From Hyphomonadaceae bacterium (GTDB taxonomy: Bacteria; Pseudomonadota; Alphaproteobacteria; Caulobacterales; Hyphomonadaceae), in assembly GCA_030696545.1 (NCBI GenBank), contig JAUYSA010000110.1, forward strand, positions 1-11,211: a stretch of DNA of 11,211 nt, read 5' to 3'. Positions 1 through 7,087 of this stretch are shown one piece after another; the stretch's first letter is position 1, and each line of letters opens with the position of its first letter. The position numbers were made by a program, and so were the translations under genes. The notes under the pieces were generated by a model. The model did not search any database, was not told the DNA's origin, and saw nothing but the letters and a program-made list of their open reading frames with translations.

Positions 1-1304
1 TCCGGCCCGGGGCCGCCTGCGCAATGCATCACGCCCGGCATCATGAAGAGGCGGACATCGGCTTTCGCCGTGGCGTCGTTGGCATAGACCTTGTCGAGAT
101 AGTTGAGGCTCATGAAGGGCGAGAGCGCCGAGTCCGACCAGCCATGATACATCAGCAGCTTGCCGCCGCTTTTGCGATAGGGCGACAGGTCGGGGTTGGT
201 GGGCGAGAGGGTCGCCTGCACGGCTTTCATCTCGCCGGGCAATGCGGCGAGGTTCAGCTGGTTGTGGTTCCAGTTGGGATCCTGCTTCACGAAATAGCGC
301 ATGAAGTCTGTCGAGAAGCCGTAGGCGAGGCTAGGCCGGCCGGCGCCTGCGCCGTCCTTGCGGCCGGCGAGCCATGAGCCCCAGCCGCCGTCGTTGAATT
401 CACCGCCATAGGGGAAGCCGACATGGAATGGCTTGCCGTTGACCATCGGGCCCTTGATGATTGCCTCGACGGCCGCGACCTGAGGCGCCGAGAGGCAATC
501 TGCTTTCGCGCCGCCCTTGCACTGGATTGTCTTGATGTCGAACTTGCACTGGCGCGGGTCGTTCATGACGCCGTCTTTCAGACCGTCGAGGGTGTCGCAC
601 TTTTCGAGCACGGCTTTCGAGACCGTGTCGCGTGCGGCTTTGTCGAGGACGGGGGCATCAAGCTTGTTCGGATCGGGATACATTTTCTGGGTGACTGTCG
701 CGAAGGCCGCCGTGATGCCCTGGAAGTCGATCGCCGGTGCGCCGGCGATGATGCCGTCAAAGTCGTCAGGATAACGCTGCGCCGCCATCAGCGCTTCGCG
801 TCCGCCGTTCGAGCAACCGGCGAAGTAGGATTTTTCGGGCGCGCGGCCATAGCGTGATTGCAGCAGCGCCTTCGACGTGACCGTGACGCGATGGATCGCC
901 GCGTGCGCATAGTTCACGACGCGCTCAAGATCGCCCATCGCCCAGATGCCGTCTGTTGCGCCGGCGGGACCCGTGTGGCCCGTGTCAGTGCCGGCGATGG
1001 CGTAGCCGCGCTGCAGCGCGTTCATGCTCATCGCCTGGCTCTCGACACGGCCGGCGAAACCGCCCTGGCCGCCCATCACGAACTTGCCGTTCCACGCATC
1101 CGGCAGCCAGACAGTGAAGTTGATCTCCTTGCCGATGACGCCATCGAGCTTGCAGAGCGGTACGGGCGAGGTCGCCGCCATCGCTGCTGTGACCTTCACT
1201 TCAGGGGCGGTGAAACCCTTGAGCGACTCGCAAGCCACTTGAGCCTCGGCTGCACCGGCCATCGCCATTGCCAGCACAAACAGCGCTACGCCTGATCTGA
1301 TCAT
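1..1304 (-). CDS. Tannase/feruloyl esterase family secreted hydrolase (3' end cut by window)
   Basis: Predicted exported serine esterase of the tannase/feruloyl esterase family, which cleaves aromatic or phenolic esters; the actual substrate cannot be read from sequence. Reading the minus strand from 1304 gives about 434 residues with no stop before the window edge; family members are usually around 500 or more, so the C-terminus is missing. A type I signal peptide is visible (residues 1-21, ending AGAAEA before QVAC). Family hallmarks are all present: nucleophile motif GCSNGGRE with Cys164-Ser165, a lid segment rich in Asp/Gly and Cys (KCDTLDGLKDGVMNDPRQC, from about residue 235) that resembles the calcium-binding loop, Asp391 in HGWSDSALSP, and His427-Cys428 in MHCAGGPG. 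In the family the two cysteines next to Ser and His form a disulfide that ties the triad together. Start: ATGATG at 1307/1304 follows GAGGGAGGG; 1304 gives the better spacing, 1307 is possible. It sits behind flgL with its own 134-bp upstream region and looks like an unrelated neighbour. Confidence 0.88.
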   Translation of the reverse strand, partial: MIRSGVALFVLAMAMAGAAEAQVACESLKGFTAPEVKVTAAMAATSPVPLCKLDGVIGKEINFTVWLPDAWNGKFVMGGQGGFAGRVESQAMSMNALQRGYAIAGTDTGHTGPAGATDGIWAMGDLERVVNYAHAAIHRVTVTSKALLQSRYGRAPEKSYFAGCSNGGREALMAAQRYPDDFDGIIAGAPAIDFQGITAAFATVTQKMYPDPNKLDAPVLDKAARDTVSKAVLEKCDTLDGLKDGVMNDPRQCKFDIKTIQCKGGAKADCLSAPQVAAVEAIIKGPMVNGKPFHVGFPYGGEFNDGGWGSWLAGRKDGAGAGRPSLAYGFSTDFMRYFVKQDPNWNHNQLNLAALPGEMKAVQATLSPTNPDLSPYRKSGGKLLMYHGWSDSALSPFMSLNYLDKVYANDATAKADVRLFMMPGVMHCAGGPGP

Positions 1305-1325
1305 CATGCCCTCCCTCGAAGACTA

Positions 1326-1402
1326 TTGTTTTCCGCAACCTGACACTTGCTCAACGGGAAGCAAGCCGCCCGCCATCCAATTCGAGGCATTGCGGAAAAC
1401 AA
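1326..1402. repeat. Perfect 13-bp inverted repeat, possible paired operator
   Basis: TTGTTTTCCGCAA at 1326-1338 is matched by its exact reverse complement TTGCGGAAAACAA at 1390-1402, with a 51-nt spacer. The repeat lies in the 134 bp between the flgL stop and the esterase start. The proximal arm ends about 20 nt upstream of the esterase start codon and the distal arm about 85 nt upstream, so they would flank a promoter. Each arm also begins TTG and ends CAA, so each could be a binding site by itself. Between them is a smaller inverted repeat, TTGCT...AGCAA (1348-1365). A role as an operator for a regulator of the esterase is inferred; the regulator is not in the window. Confidence 0.6.
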
Positions 1403-1441
1403 AGGGAATTTAGGGCCTTACGCTGCGTCTGGCCGTCTTCG

Positions 1442-2365
1442 CTACTTCAGGATGTTCAGCAGGGACAGGTTCCGCAGCACGTTGAAGATGCTTGCTGACG
1501 ACTCATAGGCGAACTGCGCCTGGTTAAGTCGCACCGCGACCTCTGCAAGGTCGACGTTCACGATGCCGCCAATCGCTTCGTCCAGCGCGTTGAGCTGTGA
1601 TGTGAGGCGGGTCGAGGCGCTTTCCACTTCCTTCGACAGCCTTCCATTTTCGGCCTGCCGCTCAAGGACATGATCGAAAGCGCCGGACAGCATGGTCAAC
1701 TCGCTCTGGATCGCCTGCCTCTGCACTTCGGTGAGGTCTCCGCCGAACGGGCCATCCGGGCCCTCATCGATTTCCGCAAGACGCTTTATCGAGGCCATCG
1801 CCAGCGAGATGACATCGTCAGCCACGATGCCGGATTGAACGGTTCGCCCCTCTTCCACGCGCATGACCTGCGCTTCGGCCCCCTGCTCGATCGCGTCGGT
1901 CAACGGATTTGCGGCGAGATCGCTCAATGAGTCGACGGTTACGGGGGGGCGATCATTCAGCACGCCGCCAAAAAGATAGCGGCCGCCAAGATTGGTGTTC
2001 ATCGCATCCTTCAGAACAGCGAACGCTTCCTCCAGCTGGGCGCGCACGCCCTCGCCGCTTTCGAGTCCGACGTTCTGGAACAGGTCGGCCTTGAGCTTGC
2101 TGACAGCTTCGGCTGCGCGGCCGATCGCGACATCCTGGATCTGCATTCGCGTGGTCAGTTCGCGCGAAGTTCCCTGGAAGCCTTCCGTTCGCGCCACAAG
2201 CCGCTGGGCGGACACAAGCGTCTGCGCCTCGCGGCCATAGCCCTTGAGGTCGCTTGCGCGTGTCTGCGCCGAACTCTGGCGGGCGGCTTCGACCAGCTGT
2301 TGCTGGGCGCGCGAAATGTCGGCCAGTGAGGCCGAAGGGATCATCGCAGAGGAAATGCGGGCCAT
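1442..2365 (-). CDS. flgL: Flagellar hook-filament junction protein FlgL (HAP3)
   Basis: FlgL forms the second of the two thin junction rings between hook and filament, outside the cell, and is exported by the flagellar type III apparatus. The 307-residue protein has the flagellin-like layout: a helical N-terminal D0/D1 region, the central motif GGRYLFGGVLNDRPPV (around residues 127-142) typical of FlgL, and a C-terminal helix containing VDLAEVAVRLNQAQFAYESS that packs against the N-terminus. It has no cysteine and no signal peptide, as expected for this export route. The ATG at 2365 lies 12 nt after the flgK stop, and its ribosome site GAGGAA overlaps that TGA stop, so the two are probably co-transcribed and translationally coupled. 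Length is near the usual 300 residues. No convincing intrinsic terminator was seen downstream. Confidence 0.93.
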   Translation of the reverse strand: MARISSAMIPSASLADISRAQQQLVEAARQSSAQTRASDLKGYGREAQTLVSAQRLVARTEGFQGTSRELTTRMQIQDVAIGRAAEAVSKLKADLFQNVGLESGEGVRAQLEEAFAVLKDAMNTNLGGRYLFGGVLNDRPPVTVDSLSDLAANPLTDAIEQGAEAQVMRVEEGRTVQSGIVADDVISLAMASIKRLAEIDEGPDGPFGGDLTEVQRQAIQSELTMLSGAFDHVLERQAENGRLSKEVESASTRLTSQLNALDEAIGGIVNVDLAEVAVRLNQAQFAYESSASIFNVLRNLSLLNILK

Positions 2366-2377
2366 GATTTATGTTCC

Positions 2378-4489
2378 TCAAACCATGTTCAGAACGATAT
2401 CGTACAGGTCTTTCGCCGCCTGGATCATGCGCGAGGCGGCGGAATAGGCTTGCTGGTAGGTTGTCATCTTGACCAGTTCTTCGTCGAGGTTGACGCCCTC
2501 TTCGCTCATTCGGCGCTCACGCACCTCTTCGCGCACGGATTGCGCCGCCGACTTGGCGGAGTCCAACGCCTCGGCCCGCACGCCTGCATGGCCAGCCAGC
2601 CGCGCGGCGTAGTCTGAAATCGACGTGACCTGTCCTGTCAGCCCGCCGGCATTCGCAAACGTGCGCGACTTGGAACCAGCGGCTTCATGTCCCAGCGCGC
2701 CACGACCGTCGCCGGGCGACAGGACGCGCGTGCCGGCAGCAGCGCCAGCGAGATCGGCCTGTGCAGCGGCCAGAAGATTCGGATTTGCGGCGATGTCAGC
2801 GCGAATGCTGTTGCTGCGCGAGCGCTCGATCGGCAGCTGTTCACCGAAGCCGAATAGTTGCGACATCGACAGGGATGTGTCGCCGCGAACTGTCGTATCC
2901 TGCAGCACGTCAACGCGGCCGACATTGGTGTTGGTGGGCGTCAGTGAAAGCCGGCCGTTGGCGTCGAGCGTTGCCTGCCCATACCCCTGCAGAGCGGTGT
3001 TCAGCTGGTTGCGCAGCGTGCCGAGGGACGTGCCAGCTGTCACGTGGAAGTCGAAAGTGCGAACGATCGAGCCGTCCTGATTGCGTATCGCGAAGTTTAT
3101 CTCGCCATCGGCAAAGCCATGATCATCGAGCGCAGAAAGCCCCGTCGCGTAGCTCAACGGCTGGCCGTGTGAAACGAGATCGTTGAGACCAAATGTGTGA
3201 GAGAACCCGCGGCCTGCACGTGCGGCCGGGTTGGCAGGGTCGTCGGCGATCACGATGCCGGTGGTCGGCGTATCAGCCGATATCTGCATGACGCCGTTGG
3301 CGAAGCTGATCGTGCCATCCGGATCCATCGCGCTTTCGAGCGCGGTCTGCAGGTCTGCGATCGTGGCGCCGAACGTCGTGATGTTTGCCTGGTCGTCAAG
3401 GATCTGGCCGTTGTCAAAGTCGACCCGGAAATTGCGCAGCAAGTTGCCCTGATCATCGACGATGCCGATGTTTGTTACGCCTGTGAAGTTCAGGCGATCG
3501 TCCTCGAGCAGCCCCGTATTGCGCCCGATCATGGATGTGGGGGCCGGGACAGTACTGGCTGCGTTGTGCGCAGCGTTCAGGGCCTCCGCGGCGCCCGCGG
3601 CGAATTCACCGAAGGCAAGCTGGAGGTTCACCAGTTCCTTGTCGCGAGCGCGCAGGAGACCTTTGAGTTCGCCGCCTGACAGGTGCGTTTCGAGCGGTGT
3701 TTCAGTGGTGGAACGCGGCGCCATCATGACGACGCTGGGATAAGGCTCGCCGTTGGTCGTCGAATCCAGCCCGAGGGTTGCCGCATCCAGATCGACCAGC
3801 AACAGGCCGTCCGTGGTGCGGACTTCGAGGCCGCCGAGAGGGCGTTTCTGGGCGCGAATGTCGATGATCTCCGACAAGCGGTCGATCATGCGTTGCTGCT
3901 CGGTTTCGGCCTCGCTTGCGGAAACGCCGGCAATTGTGGAGCGCTGGATCGACGTGTTCAGCTTGGCGATGCCGCTCATCAGCGAGTTGGCTTCTTCCAG
4001 CGACGATACGATGCGCGACTGCGATTCATTGCGCAGGGCCTGGAGTTCCTCGGCCGTGGTATCGAGCTGCGCCAGCAGAGTTGTCAGGTCGGACAGGGTC
4101 GAGGAGCGGCGCAGCGCGGATGCCGGGTCAACCGCGAGCGCGCCAAAGCTGGCGAACACCGGGTCGAGCGTTGAGAAAACGGACGAGGAATCCGACGGAT
4201 CGCCGAGCAGGCCCTGGGCCCGGTCCATGAACTGCGAGAGGATGTCGGCTGATGCAACATCGGCCGCGCCGCGCATTTCTGCGGCGGCAAGATAGGCGTT
4301 GGCGACGCGTGTGACTTCGATCTCGACGCCTGACAATCCACCTGACGCCTGGCGCGAGATGAACTGCACGTCGAGGCGCGAATAGCCAACCGTGTTGACG
4401 TTCGCCACGTTGGTCGAAGTCGCTTTCAGCGCCTGCTGGTTCGCAGCCAGCGCCGAAAGGCCGGTCGACATGATGCTGCTCAGCGACAC
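2378..4489 (-). CDS. flgK: Flagellar hook-associated protein FlgK (HAP1)
   Basis: FlgK forms the first junction ring on the hook tip, on which FlgL and the filament assemble; it is exported by the flagellar type III system. The protein is 703 residues from the GTG at 4489. The N-terminal D0 helix carries the rod/hook/HAP signature NVANVNTVGYS (residues 27-37), and the C-terminus has the family-typical EEGVNLDEELVKMTTYQQAYSAASRMIQAAKDLYD spread over the last 45 residues or so. The long middle part is the variable surface domain, making it longer than the roughly 550 residues of the enteric protein. No cysteine was seen. The open frame extends to another GTG at 4528, but 4489 is preferred: it gives the canonical MSLSSIMSTGL start and follows GGAG at a spacing of 8. 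It is the first gene of a flgK-flgL operon and is probably driven by the sigma-54-like site at 4686-4700. Confidence 0.93.
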   Translation of the reverse strand: MSLSSIMSTGLSALAANQQALKATSTNVANVNTVGYSRLDVQFISRQASGGLSGVEIEVTRVANAYLAAAEMRGAADVASADILSQFMDRAQGLLGDPSDSSSVFSTLDPVFASFGALAVDPASALRRSSTLSDLTTLLAQLDTTAEELQALRNESQSRIVSSLEEANSLMSGIAKLNTSIQRSTIAGVSASEAETEQQRMIDRLSEIIDIRAQKRPLGGLEVRTTDGLLLVDLDAATLGLDSTTNGEPYPSVVMMAPRSTTETPLETHLSGGELKGLLRARDKELVNLQLAFGEFAAGAAEALNAAHNAASTVPAPTSMIGRNTGLLEDDRLNFTGVTNIGIVDDQGNLLRNFRVDFDNGQILDDQANITTFGATIADLQTALESAMDPDGTISFANGVMQISADTPTTGIVIADDPANPAARAGRGFSHTFGLNDLVSHGQPLSYATGLSALDDHGFADGEINFAIRNQDGSIVRTFDFHVTAGTSLGTLRNQLNTALQGYGQATLDANGRLSLTPTNTNVGRVDVLQDTTVRGDTSLSMSQLFGFGEQLPIERSRSNSIRADIAANPNLLAAAQADLAGAAAGTRVLSPGDGRGALGHEAAGSKSRTFANAGGLTGQVTSISDYAARLAGHAGVRAEALDSAKSAAQSVREEVRERRMSEEGVNLDEELVKMTTYQQAYSAASRMIQAAKDLYDIVLNMV

Positions 4490-4497
4490 GATCGCAT

Positions 4498-4509
4498 CTC
4501 CATCAGGAG
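4498..4509 (-). promoter_or_regulatory. flgK ribosome binding site inside a small hairpin
   Basis: On the minus strand GGAG (4501 to 4498) lies 8 nt upstream of the GTG at 4489. It can pair with CTCC (4509 to 4506) over a TGAT loop. The site decides the GTG start at 4489 over the upstream GTG at 4528. The 4-bp stem is weak and any effect on translation is speculative. Confidence 0.5.
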
Positions 4510-4660
4510 CCCTGCAGTTCTTGCCCACCGTGAGGGACGGGTAGGCGCGATCTGCCGGGCCGCTCTGTGCGACCAGCTTTCACCAGCATCGTTCCATCTT
4601 ACTGAATACATTCGCGAAATTCACGCGACGGGAGCTTCTGCCCCGAACGTCCTGGCTCAC

Positions 4661-4676
4661 TGGCCACAACGTTGCC
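4661..4676 (+). promoter_or_regulatory. Sigma-54-like -24/-12 element, plus strand
   Basis: TGGCCACAACGTTGCC fits the sigma-54 pattern TGGCACG-N4-TTGCW at its core: GG and GC are exactly 10 nt apart and TTGC is intact, but three bases of the -24 block differ. The start site would be near 4687, giving fliK a leader of about 260 nt. It is weaker than the site at 4891-4906, so it may be a secondary promoter or a chance match. Confidence 0.45.
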
Positions 4677-4848
4677 GTTAACCACGCAAGTTGCGGGCCA
4701 GCATGGAAGATGATGGTGGACGGGATCTGGAGCGCTCTCCTGGCCTGTGGTCCCTGACGGCCGAAACGACCATCCGCCCGGCAAGTTCTGCAGCGCAACC
4801 CAGCGACTCTTGCCGCATCAGCGCCTTCAGCACCCGTTGCGTTAACCA
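4670..4848 (+). repeat. Direct repeat CGTTGC(C)GTTAACCA, two copies
   Basis: CGTTGCCGTTAACCA at 4670-4684 and CGTTGCGTTAACCA at 4835-4848 differ only by one inserted C. Both contain TTAACCA, which resembles a CtrA half-site (TTAACCAT). The first copy overlaps the -12 part of the plus-strand sigma-54-like site and lies midway between the two opposed promoters; the second lies about 43 nt upstream of the fliK promoter. A regulator-binding role is inferred. Confidence 0.5.
4686..4700 (-). promoter_or_regulatory. Sigma-54-like promoter for flgK-flgL
   Basis: On the minus strand TGGCCCGCAACTTGC matches TGGCACG-N4-TTGC with one mismatch (C for A), with GG and GC 10 nt apart. The start site would be near 4675, about 185 nt before the flgK GTG. 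No better match was found between here and flgK. In Caulobacter, hook-associated genes belong to the late, sigma-54/FlbD-dependent class, which fits. Confidence 0.68.
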
Positions 4849-4890
4849 GCAGAATGCCCATTTGCAGGGACTTTTCATCCTAAAGATTAC

Positions 4891-4906
4891 TGGCTCGCGG
4901 GTTGCA
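4891..4906 (+). promoter_or_regulatory. Sigma-54-like promoter for fliK
   Basis: TGGCTCGCGGGTTGCA matches TGGCACG-N4-TTGCA at every consensus base but one (T for A), with GG and GC 10 nt apart. Transcription would start near 4918. It lies just upstream of fliK and probably serves fliK-flgD and perhaps flgE. Because a TTG that could open the fliK frame (4902) falls inside the -12 element, the site rules that start out and favours the GTG codons at 4947 or 4965. Confidence 0.75.
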
Positions 4907-4946
4907 CACTCATCTCACGCTCCGCGCCCGCCATGGGCCGGAGACG

Positions 4947-6272
4947 GTGAAGCATGGACCGGGCGTGACATCAGCAGTCGACCTCATTCCGACCAAGCCC
5001 GTCGCGCGGCCTGAGCCCGTGGCGAAGGCTTCGCCAGCGAAAGACGGCGACGTCAATTTTGCTGACGTGCTGGAAACGGAAACGGCTCAGGCCAAGCCCG
5101 ACGACGACATCACGACGGCGGTGGATATCGTGATCGTTCCCGCCCAGCCCGCACTGCCGCCAGCCACGCCTGCCGTCAATTCAGCTGAAGCGATACTCGC
5201 TGGCCTGACGCTTGCCCCGCCAGTTGAGCCGCAGGGTGAAGCATCAGTAGAAGTTCCGAACATTGAAGTTGCAACGCCGGTCGCCCCGGTCGCAGCGACG
5301 GCCGCAACCCCTGCACCGGCAACCGTCACCGCAGCGCCGACGGTGCAAGTTGCCCAAGCTGCAGTTGCCGCATCAGCCCCGAAATCAATTCAGCCTGCCG
5401 CTGAAGAGCCCAAAGTCGAAGCCGACGACGCGACCGAACCTTCGGTTGAAACCGCTGTTGGGGACGGCAAAGCTCAGCCTGTCGCCGTAGCCGTAACCGC
5501 CGTCGCCATCACTCCCGTTGCTGCGCCTACTCTGACGCAAGCGCCGGAAGTTACCGCGCTCTCCGCCCCGGGCGCCGAGCGCGCAGCTACGCCGATCGAA
5601 AGCGCGACAGACTCCCAATCCAAGTCGTCGCCGGCCGCGAGCACGCCTGCTGATGCCGCTGCGAAGACGCAGACCGGCACAAACAAGGCGATCCAGGCCG
5701 CGGCAACCGCTGAAGCGGCGCCCGACATCAAGACTGACGCTGCGCCCTCGCCGGCTCCTGCAGCATCGGTCGATGCCCTCACCTCTTCGCGTACGTCATC
5801 TGCGGAAACAGCTCGTGCGGCGCAAACACATCCCGCCCTTCAGAACGCGCCCACGACGACCATCCAGGTCTATCAGCGCATGGTCGAACGCTTCGATGGC
5901 CGAGCGCAACGCTATGAAGTGCGTCTCGATCCGGCTGAGTTGGGCCGGGTGGACGTACGCATCGAAGTCGGCGCCGACAAAAAAGTTCACGCCGTGCTGG
6001 CGGCTCACGACAGCGCGGCGCTTTCCGATCTGATGCGCGGCCAACGCTCGCTCGAACGAGCGCTGGCGGACGCCGGCTTTGATCTCGCCGAGGGCGGAAT
6101 CAAGTTCGAGCTTTCCTGTGACCAGGGACGCAATTCCGCTGACGGCCAGAATAATGAAGGCGGCAATGGAAATGTGTGGCGCGGCTTCAAGACTGCCGAT
6201 GTCGCTGTTGACGCCCAGACTGCCGCCGCCGCACGCCCGTGGCGTTCGTCGCGCCTTGATCTTGTCGCGTGA
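4947..6272 (+). CDS. fliK: Flagellar hook-length control protein FliK
   Basis: FliK is exported during hook growth, measures hook length and switches the export gate from hook to filament substrates. The protein is about 441 residues. Its first 300 or so are low-complexity, rich in Ala, Pro, Thr and Val, as is normal for the flexible ruler part. The conserved C-terminal domain (roughly residues 305-390) is clear: YEVRLDPAELGRVDVRIEV, then a segment ending RSLERALADAGFDL and KFELS. The Asn/Gly-rich tail that follows is typical. The identification rests on that domain and on the position before flgD. The start is uncertain: GTG at 4947 has GGAG at 4940-4943 (short spacing of 3); GTG at 4965 (MTSAVDLIP) has no clear ribosome site; TTG at 4902 lies within the promoter. 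The stop is 12 nt before flgD, so they form an operon. Confidence 0.85.
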   Translation: MKHGPGVTSAVDLIPTKPVARPEPVAKASPAKDGDVNFADVLETETAQAKPDDDITTAVDIVIVPAQPALPPATPAVNSAEAILAGLTLAPPVEPQGEASVEVPNIEVATPVAPVAATAATPAPATVTAAPTVQVAQAAVAASAPKSIQPAAEEPKVEADDATEPSVETAVGDGKAQPVAVAVTAVAITPVAAPTLTQAPEVTALSAPGAERAATPIESATDSQSKSSPAASTPADAAAKTQTGTNKAIQAAATAEAAPDIKTDAAPSPAPAASVDALTSSRTSSAETARAAQTHPALQNAPTTTIQVYQRMVERFDGRAQRYEVRLDPAELGRVDVRIEVGADKKVHAVLAAHDSAALSDLMRGQRSLERALADAGFDLAEGGIKFELSCDQGRNSADGQNNEGGNGNVWRGFKTADVAVDAQTAAAARPWRSSRLDLVA

Positions 6273-6284
6273 AGGAGCTGAGAC

Positions 6285-6974
6285 ATGGCTGACCTGATCT
6301 CCTTCGTACCTCCACCCACCGCCACGCCGTCCAGCGGCGCGGCGTCGGCGGCGTCGCTGTCGAGCAATTTTGACACCTTCCTCACGATCCTGACGGCGCA
6401 AATCCAGAATCAGGATCCGCTCGAACCGATGGATTCGACGCAGTTCACCGACCAGCTCGTCCAGTTCTCAGGCGTGGAACAGCAGATCCGCGTGAACACG
6501 CAGCTGGAAACGCTGATCACCGCCACGAACTCCAGCGCGGGCGCATCGCTGTCGGGCTATCTCGGCCAGGTGGCAGAGATCGATTCAGCCGGTGCGCAGT
6601 TCACCGGCGAGCCGGTACAATGGCGCTACGAACTTCCCTCCGACGCTTCGTCGGCCACGGTCACGGTGACTGACGCAGCCGGCAAGGTTCTTTATTCGAA
6701 AGCCGGAAAACTCACCGCCGGCAGCCACGAATTCACCTGGAATGGCGAACTGAACAAGGGCGGCACCGCCGCCCTCGACCAGCCTTACTGGATCAGCGTT
6801 GTCGCCGAAGACGCCAACAAACAGGCCATTACACCATCGCATTCGCTCGTGACGAACATCACCGGCGTCGATCTCAGCTATGGCGAGCCCGCGCTCACCA
6901 CGCCAGCCGGCGTGTTCGCGTTCTCCGACATCAAGCGATTGATGAACAACAACACGACTGCGGCGACGAACTAG
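6285..6974 (+). CDS. flgD: Flagellar hook assembly scaffold (cap) protein FlgD
   Basis: FlgD sits as a temporary cap on the tip of the growing hook and guides FlgE subunits into place; it is exported through the flagellar type III apparatus and is replaced by FlgK. The 229-residue protein has the family signature near its N-terminus, FLTILTAQIQNQDPLEPMDS followed by TQFTDQLVQFSGVEQQI (about residues 29-65), then a beta-rich region including GSHEFTWNGELNKGG (the FlgD Ig/tudor-type part). Length matches the family. The ATG at 6285 follows GGAG at 6275-6278, 12 nt after the fliK stop. It precedes the hook gene, the usual fliK-flgD-flgE order in this group. No cysteines were seen. Confidence 0.94.
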   Translation: MADLISFVPPPTATPSSGAASAASLSSNFDTFLTILTAQIQNQDPLEPMDSTQFTDQLVQFSGVEQQIRVNTQLETLITATNSSAGASLSGYLGQVAEIDSAGAQFTGEPVQWRYELPSDASSATVTVTDAAGKVLYSKAGKLTAGSHEFTWNGELNKGGTAALDQPYWISVVAEDANKQAITPSHSLVTNITGVDLSYGEPALTTPAGVFAFSDIKRLMNNNTTAATN

Positions 6975-7055
6975 CGTCAGCCGCGACAAGACTCTCCGGC
7001 GCAGAAGCGCGCCGTCTGGCTGCATAAGCGGCCAACCAACCCAACAGTAACGAAC

Positions 7056-7072
7056 CCTGCCCCGCAGGTTTT
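7056..7072 (+). terminator. Small hairpin with T4 in the flgE leader
   Basis: CCTGC (7056-7060) pairs with GCAGG (7064-7068) over a CCC loop and is followed by TTTT. It lies in the 113-bp flgD-flgE gap, 15 nt before the flgE ATG. The stem is only 5 bp, so termination would be weak; it may instead attenuate or protect the message. No sigma-54 site with correct spacing was found in this gap. Confidence 0.35.
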
Positions 7073-7087
7073 CTGGGAGCTTCGACC

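Larger units (their letters stand above)
4490..4946. other. Intergenic control region between flgK and fliK
   Basis: This stretch of about 450 bp separates two divergent flagellar units. It holds two face-to-face sigma-54-like promoters (4661-4676 plus, 4686-4700 minus), a third sigma-54-like promoter close to fliK (4891-4906 plus), and a repeated element CGTTGC(C)GTTAACCA (4670-4684 and 4835-4848). CCCGGCAAG at 4777-4785 shares GCAAGTT with 4686-4692 and could be an activator site, which is a guess. Reading frames through it on both strands have no recognisable domain, lack convincing ribosome sites and cross the promoter motifs, so I see no gene here. Confidence 0.7.

Noticed and set aside
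24..1295. Long plus-strand reading frames across the left end
   Set aside because: They are shadows of the minus-strand esterase, which shows clear family motifs, a signal peptide and a ribosome site; the plus-strand products resemble nothing.
1326..1402. The 13-bp inverted repeat as the flgL terminator
   Set aside because: A 51-nt loop and no T tract after the distal arm in the direction of transcription make it a poor intrinsic terminator; an operator role fits better.
2625..4295. Plus-strand frames opposite flgK
   Set aside because: They are antisense shadows of a well-supported FlgK frame in GC-rich DNA, with no domain and arginine/serine-rich composition.
4902..4904. TTG as the fliK start codon
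   Set aside because: It lies inside the -12 element of a near-consensus sigma-54 promoter and has no Shine-Dalgarno sequence.
4691..5014. A 107-codon plus-strand frame in the flgK-fliK gap
   Set aside because: It crosses the fliK promoter and runs into fliK in another frame; no recognisable domain and no convincing ribosome site.
7010..7035. Sigma-54 promoter for flgE at TGGCTGCATAAGCGG
   Set aside because: GG and GC are 8 nt apart rather than 10, so the -24/-12 spacing is wrong.
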